Origin: Prevotella falsenii DSM 22864 = JCM 15124
GTDB lineage: Bacteria; Bacteroidota; Bacteroidia; Bacteroidales; Bacteroidaceae
Assembly: GCF_000613945.1 (NCBI RefSeq)
Contig: NZ_BAJY01000013.1
Location: forward strand, 1-64,000
Reading direction: 5' to 3'
Length of the DNA stretch: 64,000 bases
Part shown: piece by piece, positions 7,653 to 15,569 of the stretch
Layout of the letters: every line of letters starts with the position of its first letter
Numbering within the stretch: the stretch's first letter is position 1
Notes under the pieces: generated by a model
What the model saw: only the letters and a program-made list of their open reading frames with translations
Told to the model about the DNA's origin: nothing
The model's database searches: none
Made by a program: the position numbers and the translations under genes

Positions 7653-9415
7653 GTAAAGATATAAATCTTAACAACAAATATAGAGTTCTTCTGACAGAGG
7701 TCTTACCGTATGAACTTCCTTTGATACTCGATAATGAAGGTTTCTATTTGAATATGCAGAATGAAGAGTTAAAACAGATATTCTATGAAACTTTCAAGGG
7801 GAAACTAAAGAAATGGACAATTCCATTTGATTATTCCGTACGTAAATACGGTGGAGATAAGAGTCGCAAGCTCAGTTTAATGCACCCTTTTACTCAATTA
7901 TCGTGTGTTGACTTTTACACTAAATATGATTACTATATACTTTCGCTTTGTAGTAATAGCCCATTCTCTATTCGCTACATTGCAGACCGTGCCAAATGCA
8001 TTTTCAAAGCAGAAGATACAGAAGAGGTGGAAACCAAAAGTCAACAGAACAATATTGAAATACAAGATGGTGAAATAGAAAAACGTTACCGCTCATACTT
8101 TAGTTATAAGCGGTATGATATGATGTATAAATTCTTTACCAGTGGTGATTATCTACGTCTCGAACAGAAATATACCCATCTGATGAAAATGGATATTGCC
8201 AGTTGTTTCTATCATATATACACTCATACAATTGCATGGGCTATCAAAGGTAAAGAACAAGCTAAAAGCCTAATAGGTAAACCAACATTCGAAAAGGAGT
8301 TTGACACGCTCATGCAACATACCAACTATAATGAAACGAATGGAATTATCGTAGGTCCGGAAATTTCACGTATATTCTCAGAAATCATCTTACAACGTAT
8401 AGATATCAATGTACTTAATCGACTTAAGCAAGAGCCATACTCTTTAAAACTGGGTCGTGATTATGAAGTCAGGAGATATGTAGATGATTATTATATTTAT
8501 GCAAATAGCAAAGACTGCCTTCTATCAATACTTGAAGTCTACAAGGAAGAGCTTGAGACCTACAAACTTTATATCAACGAGAGTAAACTTGAATTTTTAG
8601 AACGGCCTTTTGTCTCGAATGTATCTGTTGCAAAAAGAGAAATTAGTAGTCTGATATCAGACATTTCTGAACGTCTATTAGCAAAAGATGATAGTAAATA
8701 CAAATATGCTATAAAGAACGAAATGAAGTATTTCTCTTCCATTGTGAACAATTTCCGTTCGATAACATACAGATATAGTCAGAAGTATGGCACATTGAAT
8801 AGATATTTCCTCGTTCTAATAAAATCACAACTTGAAAGAGAGTTCAAAAAAGAGAGTGCCGCCAATGCAACCGCTGGACTACTACTAATGTATGTTGAGG
8901 TTTCCTTTTATGTGTTTTCGTTGGATATGAGTGCCTCTGCATCAATAAAGATTGGTCGTATTTTAGATTATCTTTACAAATGGGCTGAGAAATGTACAGA
9001 CAAAACAATACTACCTGAAATGGAAATTCGTATCTACCGTGAAGTAAAACGCTGTTTAGATATTTATGAAGTTAACAGAAAAGCAGGAGAAACCAATCTT
9101 GAAGCACTTAACCTTATGATTTGTCTTAGCCATTTAATGAAAACTCCAATACCACGTGCACAATTGATTAGTCTTTTCAATATTTCTGATGGTGATTCTA
9201 TAGAATACGAACATAAAAACTACTTCCAAATTTGTATACTTCTATATATAATTGGTCAAGATGCAGAATATGAGGATATTCGAATAAAGATTTTAGAAGA
9301 AGTTAAACGTCGACTAAAAAAAGAAAATGCAATGTGGTATGCTGACAATGCCATGCTCTTTTTTGATATTTTAGTATGCCCATTCGTCAGAAGGATGAAA
9401 AAAAAGATATACTAA
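7649..9415 (+). CDS. drt3b: Antiphage reverse transcriptase Drt3b (DRT type 3, UG8 clade)
   Basis: A 588-residue protein starting at the ATG at 7649, which overlaps the drt3a stop; a TTG three codons upstream is less likely. RT motif A is HLMKMDIASCFYHIYTH with Asp182. The segment NYNETNGIIVGPEISRIFSE corresponds to motif B, and motif C is YVDD at residues 277-280 (RRYVDDYYIY). About 300 helical residues follow, matching the C-terminal extension of Drt3b proteins. In DRT3 this subunit is reported, as I recall, to make the complementary poly(AC) strand without a nucleic-acid template. Both active sites look intact, so the system is predicted functional. Its stop overlaps the start of a small ORF (TAATG). 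Confidence 0.88.
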   Translation: MSKDINLNNKYRVLLTEVLPYELPLILDNEGFYLNMQNEELKQIFYETFKGKLKKWTIPFDYSVRKYGGDKSRKLSLMHPFTQLSCVDFYTKYDYYILSLCSNSPFSIRYIADRAKCIFKAEDTEEVETKSQQNNIEIQDGEIEKRYRSYFSYKRYDMMYKFFTSGDYLRLEQKYTHLMKMDIASCFYHIYTHTIAWAIKGKEQAKSLIGKPTFEKEFDTLMQHTNYNETNGIIVGPEISRIFSEIILQRIDINVLNRLKQEPYSLKLGRDYEVRRYVDDYYIYANSKDCLLSILEVYKEELETYKLYINESKLEFLERPFVSNVSVAKREISSLISDISERLLAKDDSKYKYAIKNEMKYFSSIVNNFRSITYRYSQKYGTLNRYFLVLIKSQLEREFKKESAANATAGLLLMYVEVSFYVFSLDMSASASIKIGRILDYLYKWAEKCTDKTILPEMEIRIYREVKRCLDIYEVNRKAGETNLEALNLMICLSHLMKTPIPRAQLISLFNISDGDSIEYEHKNYFQICILLYIIGQDAEYEDIRIKILEEVKRRLKKENAMWYADNAMLFFDILVCPFVRRMKKKIY

Positions 9416-9564
9416 TGAACGCCTATGGCTATAAAAAAGAAGATGAAGCATATACTAAATTGGAAATATACAATAAAACAAAGCGATGGTTCTTCAACTG
9501 GGATAAAACACAAGACCTTTCAGAGTTGTTATCCAAAAAGGAGTATCATTCGCCATACGAGTAA
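9415..9564 (+). CDS. Small coupled ORF (49 residues) between drt3b and the ncRNA, unknown function
   Basis: The ATG at 9415 shares its A with the drt3b TAA stop, an arrangement typical of translational coupling. The product (MNAYGYKKEDEAYTKLEIYN..., ending KKEYHSPYE) is charged and rich in aromatic residues, with no membrane segment and no family I recognise. It stops at 9564, 7 bp before the predicted ncRNA stem begins, so the gene neatly fills the space between drt3b and the RNA. It may be a real accessory peptide or simply a read-through ORF; conservation in other DRT3 loci would decide. Confidence 0.4.
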   Translation: MNAYGYKKEDEAYTKLEIYNKTKRWFFNWDKTQDLSELLSKKEYHSPYE

Positions 9565-9570
9565 TAAATT

Positions 9571-9786
9571 AAGGGAATCAGCGAACGCCCGAAGAGACAG
9601 TTCTGCGGTAACTAACTTTGATCAAATTAAGGAACCGATGTGAATATACGTTCTATTGGATTTGCTAGTAACGTTATATCGCATGCGTGCGATAATGTTA
9701 ACTATTGAATGCATTTGCAATGAAGAAAGAACGAGAGGAGTAATCCTCACACACTAATGACCCCCAAAGGCGTAGCAGATTCCCTT
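9571..9786 (+). ncRNA. Candidate DRT3 non-coding RNA with ACACAC template
   Basis: About 216 nt closed by a perfect 9-bp long-range stem, AAGGGAATC (9571-9579) with GATTCCCTT (9778-9786). The stem continues inward as GC/GC (9581-9582 with 9775-9776) and CGCC/GGCG (9586-9589 with 9769-9772). Inside are two further hairpins: TATCGCA-TGCG-TGCGATA (9677-9694), extended by GTAACGT with ATGTTAAC, and GAGGA-GTAA-TCCTC (9735-9748). Directly 3' of the second hairpin is ACACAC (9749-9754), the template sequence I recall for DRT3. The region has no plausible gene. Exact 5' and 3' ends are not determinable by eye; it may begin within or before the small ORF. Confidence 0.75.
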
Positions 9787-10130
9787 TTATAACATTTGCA
9801 TTGTCATTTCTACTAATACAAACTAGAATTTAAGTCTTCATTTTATTAAATGTGGACGGATTGCGGGGGCGAAATTCATTTCGTTCTTATATTCATGTTG
9901 CTGTTTCTTCGGTGTCAGGAAGGTGGTAAATCGCACCCCCTACCTCCGAAGTACATTGTAAATCCTATGCTTTTGCAGTGCCGGAAATGTTTTCGGAAAC
10001 AGCCTTGAGCAAGGAAAAGGAAATCAATTCCGCCGAAAATATCGCTTGCTCCTTATTCTTATTGTTGCCGTCCGATAAAGCGTTTGAGGGGCGCATCGGC
10101 TTTCTATGCACCTGTATGCAAGGTATCCGG
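9787..10130. other. Intergenic region right of DRT3
   Basis: No convincing gene. The A+T-rich composition of the DRT3 locus ends near 9850 and gives way to ordinary composition, which suggests the right limit of the transferred segment. Open frames here lack recognisable features. Confidence 0.5.
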
Positions 10131-10858
10131 TTAGTTGTTCAGCTTCATTCGTCTCCAAATCCGGTTCGGAATACGTCGCCACAGGGCTGTAAAAATTCGC
10201 CAACGACCATCGATTACGCAGACGTGGCGTTTTCTTTCTATGGCTTTCATAATGCTTTTTGCCACATTCTCGGTCTTCATCAGCATAGGGAAGTGAGAAG
10301 ATTCTGACAACAGCGGAGTGTCTACGAAACCGGGACGAATATCCGTGAAACGAATGTCATAACGGTTGTTGGCTGCCAACTGTTCCAAGGCTTGCAGGTA
10401 GGTGTTCTGCATAGCCTTCGTGGCACTGTAGGCAGGAATGGCTCCCAAGCCTTTTGTGCCTGCCACGGAAGTGATGCAGACAATGTGTCCGCCGCCGTGT
10501 GTGGCGAAATAACGATAGCTTCGCCCACCATACGCACAAAACCGAGACCATTGGTCTGCATTGTTTTCATTTCTTTTTCAGGGTCTAAAGTCGGATTTTT
10601 CCACCCGATGCCCGCTGAATGGAAATAAAGGTTCAGTCCTCCCATCTGCTCTATGAGCCGGTAAAGAGCCTCGTCCGCCTTCTCGTCGGTTACATCAATC
10701 TGCGCTGTGAAGACGCGTTCCGGAGCACAGATTTTCAAGTCTTCCAACTTTTCCTTGCGGCGTGCTGCCACGCCAACTGTCCACCCTTGCATGATGAGGA
10801 GCCTTGCCACCTCATGCCCGATGCCGCTGCTGGCACCTATTACAATTGCTCTTTTCAT
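10131..10858 (-). CDS. Short-chain dehydrogenase/reductase, frameshifted at about 10517
   Basis: An NAD(P)-dependent SDR oxidoreductase of 242 residues once repaired. The N-terminus holds the Rossmann motif IGASSGIGHEVARLL and the NLYFHSAGIGW segment. The second frame gives GLGAIPAYSATKAMQNTYLQ with the catalytic Tyr-x-x-x-Lys (YSATK) and the IRPGFVDTPL motif. The two halves are in different frames: reading GAAGC(T)TATCG with one extra base restores GEAYRYFATHGGGHIVCITS across the join, which is a perfect SDR sequence. The break therefore looks like a missing base rather than decay. The gene lies between two defence systems but has normal composition, so it is probably core-genome. The substrate is unknown. 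Confidence 0.8.
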
Positions 10859-10962
10859 AGTTCAAAAATTGATTTGTTACCTGTCTGTTAGCTTCAGTGT
10901 GTAAGTTGTTCTTTTACAAAGATAAGAAAAAAGTATCAAACCACCAAAAAACGTCCATCTTT

Positions 10963-11103
10963 CGTTGCCCGAAAAGTGCGTTTTCTCGCCATGGCAAGGT
11001 TCAAATCGGTTGGGCACTGCCCATTGGGTTCAACAAGAATATGGATTTTGCAGGGTAAAAGCGTAGTTATCACTTTCTTTCAGCGACGTTATCTTTATAA
11101 AAA
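10963..11103. repeat. Dispersed module followed by a decayed piece of the 184-bp element
   Basis: Bases 10963-11030 match the GAAAAGTGCGTTTTCTCGCC module and its GGTTGGGCACTGCCC extension, also seen at 25204. Bases about 11045-11103 (TTTTGCAGGGTAAAAGCG, TATCACTTTCTTTCAGCG, TTATCTTTATAAA) match the end of the 184-bp element with internal deletions. It occupies the gap between the SDR gene and the methyltransferase. Confidence 0.5.
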
Positions 11104-11189
11104 CGTTCGGAGTGAGCATTTCAATATAGAAAATAACCACACAAAAAGCACATTATTTCTCTAAAAAATTGCTATCTTTGCTTCCAATT

Positions 11190-12493
11190 ATGGCAACAGC
11201 AGAACAATATATAAGAGAAGATAGTAAACGAATATCATATATAAAGTCTTTGGTTAAAGAAAAAGCCGAAGACTTAATACTTATTCCTGAATCGCAAGCA
11301 ACACCAATTTCAAGAAAAAAATCTTGGAAAGATTTAGATTTCTCTCACCCTCAAAGAACAATAAGACTTGGTACCATGTTTAGTGGCATAGGTGCTATTG
11401 AACACGCTCTGCAAAGATTAAAGTTAAATCATCGTATAGTCTTTGCCGGCGATATAGATACTAAATGTAAACAAAGCTACTTTGCTAATTACGATATAAA
11501 GGAGGAAAACTGGTTTGATGATGCAAGAACTTTTGATGCACGAAAGTATAAAGGACAAGTTGATTTGCTTGTCGGTGGCGCACCATGTCAGGCATTTTCA
11601 ATGGTCGGTAAACGTTTAGGTTTTGAAGATGCACGAGGAACTCTCTTCTATGAGTTTGCACGTGTCATTAAAGAAACCCAACCCAAAGTCTTCATTTTCG
11701 AAATGTTAAAGGCTTGATCAATCATGATAAAGGCAGAACATGGATGGTTATGCATTCTATTTTCTCCGAATTGGGCTATCAAGTAAATTACCGAATCCTC
11801 AACAGTAAGGATTATGGAATCCCTCAACACCGAGAAAGAATATTCTGTATCGGTTTTCATACGCCAACGAAGTTTTCTTTTCCGGCTCCCATTAAATTGG
11901 AATATATAATGTATGATTTCTTGGAAGATTATGTTGATACGAGATATTTCCTCAAGGAAAAAGGTATTAAGTTCGTTACCAGCCATAAGAATAGGATTAA
12001 GTGCTATACACAAATCAATGGTGATATAGCTTTATGCCAAAAACGTAATCAACAATTTAACTGGCATGGAGACTTTATTTATCACCCCATGGCTATTGAT
12101 GAGGTTCCCGAAGAAGACTTTGATGAATTCATATTTAACGTGAAAGAAGTAGAGGAGAAGTATTACTTATCAGAAAAACTACGTAATTATGTACTTTGCC
12201 CGGGAACGAAAAATTTTAGTACAAGGATAGAAACCGACCTTGATATTGCACGTCCCCTTTTACATTCGATGCATAAAATGCACCGTGCAGGTGTTGATAA
12301 CTACGTTACACACAAAGGACGAATTAGGAAATTAACGCCAAGGGAATGCCTCCGTCTTATGGGATTTAAGGATTCTTTCAATATTGTAGTCTCAGACACT
12401 TCAGTTTATCAACAGGCAGGAAATTCGATAGTGGTAGACGTGTTAATAGCTCTACTCAAACAAATGGATATAACAAAATACGGCGAATTATGA
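11190..12493 (+). CDS. DNA (cytosine-5) methyltransferase of type II R-M system, frameshifted at about 11702
   Basis: The start at 11190 follows a TATCTTTG promoter box at 11173-11180. C5-methyltransferase motifs in order: motif I GTMFSGIGAIEHAL; motif IV GGAPCQAFSMVGKR with nucleophile Cys133; motif VI broken at the frameshift; motif VIII PQHRERIFCIGF; motifs IX-X LTPRECLRLMGF and YQQAGNSIVVDVL. The frame breaks in GAAATG; adding one A (GAAAATG) restores FIFENVKGLINHDKG, including the invariant ENV of motif VI, and gives 434 residues. It modifies host DNA to protect it from the HNH nuclease whose start overlaps its stop (ATGA). A truly dead methylase next to an intact nuclease would be harmful, which supports a sequencing deletion. 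A+T-rich. Confidence 0.88.
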
Positions 12494-13515
12494 TACTATT
12501 AGGAAACGAAAAATTTAATTTGATAGACGTGTTTCCCAAAATTTTGGCTATTCCCGATAGCTTTGTAGTTAGAAACAATAAGATACAAACAACAACAGAT
12601 AAAAGAAAAGAAAGCCATGGGGAGGCAAAGCTATATATTTCCTCAAAAGATACCATGCGAGAATTCTATGGGCAAGAAGGATTTCGCGTTACTTGCTTTA
12701 TGTTAAAGCAAGACCTTATCAATTATCTCAATACACTCAAAATTGAGTATCTGAATCCTTCACAGAATTATCGGGGAATGGAGAATTTATCGACCTTATG
12801 GACTGAAAGAATGAACAAAATAGTTCATTTACAAAATGAGATTATCACTTTTGAGATTTCCGATCAGAAACAAATAAAAGGGCCAAGAGGATACGTTAAT
12901 TCATCTGATGCAGGTTATCAACTTATTAGAGAACTATCATTACCATTGGTCAGTTATATACTCGTTAAGAAACTTACAGACACGGCCGGCAACGAACTTT
13001 ACTACTGGAAATTATTCGTAGATTTTGATGCCATCAAGCAAATGAAGTCATTGCCCACGATATTTGCATACGGAAAAGGAAAACAGCAACTACAAGAGGT
13101 TGATAAAACTGAAAAGAAAATAGAAGAAGAGGTTAATTCAATAAAGAAAGGAAGAGAAGGACAGCAAAAATATCGTGAGAAATTATTAGAACAATGCTCA
13201 TATTGCCCATTTACTATGGTTGCCGACGATCGTCTACTCATAGCCAGTCATATAAAGCCTTGGGCTGTATCTAATGAAAAAGAACGTATAGACCCATACA
13301 ACGGTTATATGCTTACACCTACATACGACCGACTGTTTGATCAAGGCTTTATTACATTCACAGAGGATAGACATGTTCATATCTCTAATTTCCTATCTAA
13401 TCGTACATGTAAGTTGCTGGGATTGGAAGACGATAAATTTATTCAAATGCTTCCTATGGATGAGAAAAGAATAAAATATCTTGAATTTCACAGACAATTT
13501 GTATTTAAGGGATAA
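12490..13515 (+). CDS. HNH restriction endonuclease of type II R-M system
   Basis: A 341-residue protein beginning within the methyltransferase stop (ATGA overlap). The C-terminal third carries an HNH_2-type nuclease motif: CSYCPF, then LLIASHIKPWAV with the conserved His, then DPYNGYMLTPTYDRLFDQGFI with the Asn and distal Asp. The N-terminal 220 residues do not match a family I know and are presumably the target-recognition part. Close coupling with a C5-methyltransferase makes restriction the most likely role; the recognition site cannot be read from sequence. A strong bidirectional terminator follows at 13613. Confidence 0.85.
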   Translation: MILLGNEKFNLIDVFPKILAIPDSFVVRNNKIQTTTDKRKESHGEAKLYISSKDTMREFYGQEGFRVTCFMLKQDLINYLNTLKIEYLNPSQNYRGMENLSTLWTERMNKIVHLQNEIITFEISDQKQIKGPRGYVNSSDAGYQLIRELSLPLVSYILVKKLTDTAGNELYYWKLFVDFDAIKQMKSLPTIFAYGKGKQQLQEVDKTEKKIEEEVNSIKKGREGQQKYREKLLEQCSYCPFTMVADDRLLIASHIKPWAVSNEKERIDPYNGYMLTPTYDRLFDQGFITFTEDRHVHISNFLSNRTCKLLGLEDDKFIQMLPMDEKRIKYLEFHRQFVFKG

Positions 13516-13612
13516 CCAATTGAACGATATTACTATTCTATTATATCAAAGGCTATGAAGAAGAGAAAATATTTAAGTTCTACTCGACAAAACAACTTTT
13601 AAGGAAAACAAA

Positions 13613-13650
13613 GAGGGGCTAAAACCGGCGAAATGCGGTTTTAGCCCCTC
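13613..13650. terminator. Bidirectional rho-independent terminator
   Basis: Perfect 14-bp stem GAGGGGCTAAAACC / GGTTTTAGCCCCTC with a 10-nt loop. T-run on the + strand, A-run preceding it. It lies between the convergent HNH nuclease gene and DUF3127 gene. Confidence 0.9.
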
Positions 13651-13695
13651 TTTTAGTTTATTGTAAGGCACGCCCGACGCTGCCTTTACCGAACT

Positions 13696-14085
13696 TTAGA
13701 ACGGTAGGTCGTCGGCTGCGCTGTCTGATGCAGCGGGTGGGAATGGTTCCTGACTTCCTCCTGCCGGTGCTTGTGGGGCAGCAGCGGGCGGCACGCCGGC
13801 AGCCTGTGCAGCTGCGGCATCGACTCTCTGAATGTTCCATGCACGAATGTTGTTGAACCATCTGCCGTTATATTCGTGTGCATCGATGTCGAAACTTACG
13901 ATGATTTCCTCGCCTGCCTTGATGGCAAACTGGTCGATACGGTCGGCACCGAAGATATTGAAGACCATTTTTCTTGGATATTGGTCGTGCGTCTCGATAA
14001 CATACTCTTGTGATTTCCACGGACCACGTGCCGATGTTCCCTCGCGTGGCTCTAATACTGCAATGACTCTTCCTTGTAATTCCAT
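13696..14085 (-). CDS. DUF3127-family protein with SSB-like acidic tail
   Basis: A 129-residue protein. The first 85 residues (MELQGRVIAVLEPREGTSAR, EYVIETHDQYPRKMVFNIFG, AGEEIIVSFDIDAHEYNGRWFNNIRAW) form the OB-fold-like DUF3127 domain, close in pattern to single-stranded DNA-binding proteins. A proline/alanine linker follows, and the protein ends SAADDLPF, closely resembling the DDDIPF tip by which SSB recruits partner proteins. A nucleic-acid-binding role is therefore likely but is inference. It is divergent from dnaN, so the two start sites share a 285-bp intergenic region. Confidence 0.82.
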   Translation of the reverse strand: MELQGRVIAVLEPREGTSARGPWKSQEYVIETHDQYPRKMVFNIFGADRIDQFAIKAGEEIIVSFDIDAHEYNGRWFNNIRAWNIQRVDAAAAQAAGVPPAAAPQAPAGGSQEPFPPAASDSAADDLPF

Positions 14086-14245
14086 ATTATATTTTGCGGT
14101 GTTATTAATAAATTTGTTTCTTTAAATACTTTGCATAAGTAAGCTGTGGTGGGGGTGTTCGGGTGCAAACACGCGTACCACTCGCCGGCATAACTTTGGC
14201 GAAATTACTAAAATAGTTCTAAAAACAAAAACTTTTACCTGTAAA

Positions 14246-14277
14246 TTTTGTTTTTCACATGGCTTTTTCGTATTTTT
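14246..14277 (+). promoter_or_regulatory. Promoter for dnaN
   Basis: TTTG (14246-14249), 20 bp, TATTTTTG (14270-14277), matching the Bacteroidota consensus, 94 bp before the dnaN start. Confidence 0.6.
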
Positions 14278-14370
14278 GTACGTTGAAGAAGAATATTTCG
14301 CTTTTAAGCCTGTGTGCTTATCGGAACTTCTTGCAGAAAATGAGTTATAACTAAAAATATATAGGAACTA

Positions 14371-15495
14371 ATGAGATTTACTATTTCAAGCACTGCCTTG
14401 AGCAGTAGATTGCTGTCGCTTTCGCGTGTTATCAACAGCAAAAATTCTTTGCCAATATTAAACTGTTTCGTATTCGATGCGCAGAACGGTCAGCTCACAA
14501 TCACTGCTTCAGATAGCGAGAACGTTGTCCGCATGTCGATAAATCTTGATTCACTCGAAGGTCAGGGCAAGTTTGCAGTAAATAACCACAATATCCTCGA
14601 TGCGGTGAAGGAACTTCCCGAACAACCACTCACCGTAGATGTGAATATGGGCGAACACACTATTTATATAAGCTATCAGAATGGTTCTTACAATTTCCCC
14701 ATCTTAGATGCCGACGAGTTTCCTATCCCACAGCCTGTTTCTGCCGATGCAACAAACATCACGCTGAGTGCGGAAGTGCTGGTAGATAACATTACACGTT
14801 CGCTTTTCGCTACTGCGCAAGACGAGCTTCACCCCGTGATGAACGGTGTGTACTTCGACCTCACGGCCGACAGCTTGGCTGTTGTTGCCACCGACGGACA
14901 CAAGTTGGTGCGCAACAGAGTGTTCTCTGTAAAGAACGACGTGCCTGCAGCTTTTATCTTGCCCAAAAAGCCGGCAGCATTGCTGAAAGGTTTTATAGCA
15001 AAAGAAGGCAGCGACGTTGTAGTGCGCTTCGATTCGCGCGCAGCCGAATTCTCGTTTAGCGAGGGCAATTTGGTTTGCCGACTTATCGATGGGAAATATC
15101 CGAACTACAACAGCGTAATTCCGGAAAACAATCCTTATCAAATCACCATCGACCGAAAGTCGCTCATTGGTGCTATCCGTCGCGTGTTGCCATTCGCAAG
15201 CGATTCTTCACAGCTCATTCGCTTCCACATAGCAAACGGACAGTTAGACCTTAGTGCAGAAGACATCGACTTCTCAACAAGCGCAAAGGAGAGCATGACC
15301 TGTACCTACGAAGGCAACCCTATGAGCATCGGCTTCAAGGGTAGCAGTATCTTGGAAATACTAGGCAACCTGCAAAGCGAAGAGGTAAACATACAGTTGG
15401 CAGACCCATCGCGCGCCGGACTCATTGTTCCGGTGGAACAACCTGAAGGCGAAAATGTGCTCATGCTGGTGATGCCGGTATTGCTCAACGATTAA
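14371..15495 (+). CDS. dnaN: DNA polymerase III beta subunit (sliding clamp)
   Basis: A 374-residue protein with the three-domain clamp pattern: MRFTISSTALSSRLLSLSRVINSKNSLPIL at the N-terminus, ATDGHKLV in the middle, and the C-terminal ending IVPVEQPEGENVLMLVMPVLLND, which matches Bacteroidota DnaN and carries the usual partner-binding C-terminus. It encircles DNA and tethers the replicative polymerase. The length is normal. It heads a gene group with an exonuclease, coaBC, porD and recN, an arrangement I know from Bacteroidales. A hairpin at 15516 separates it from the next gene. Confidence 0.95.
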   Translation: MRFTISSTALSSRLLSLSRVINSKNSLPILNCFVFDAQNGQLTITASDSENVVRMSINLDSLEGQGKFAVNNHNILDAVKELPEQPLTVDVNMGEHTIYISYQNGSYNFPILDADEFPIPQPVSADATNITLSAEVLVDNITRSLFATAQDELHPVMNGVYFDLTADSLAVVATDGHKLVRNRVFSVKNDVPAAFILPKKPAALLKGFIAKEGSDVVVRFDSRAAEFSFSEGNLVCRLIDGKYPNYNSVIPENNPYQITIDRKSLIGAIRRVLPFASDSSQLIRFHIANGQLDLSAEDIDFSTSAKESMTCTYEGNPMSIGFKGSSILEILGNLQSEEVNIQLADPSRAGLIVPVEQPEGENVLMLVMPVLLND

Positions 15496-15515
15496 TTAAG
15501 AAAGAAACAAGAGTC

Positions 15516-15546
15516 GTGGGCAGATTTTTTTAAGAAGTCTGCCCAC
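15516..15546 (+). terminator. Hairpin between dnaN and the exonuclease gene (attenuator-like)
   Basis: Perfect stem GTGGGCAGA / TCTGCCCAC with a T-rich loop. No clear T-run follows, so partial termination or mRNA processing is more likely than complete termination. Confidence 0.45.
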
Positions 15547-15569
15547 ATATACATTATAATAATAGCAGA

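Noticed and set aside
6432-9415. Group II intron or retron reverse transcriptases
   Set aside because: No maturase/HNH domain, intron ends or msr-msd arrangement; two fused-operon RTs with UG3/UG8-like text and an ACACAC ncRNA fit DRT3 better.
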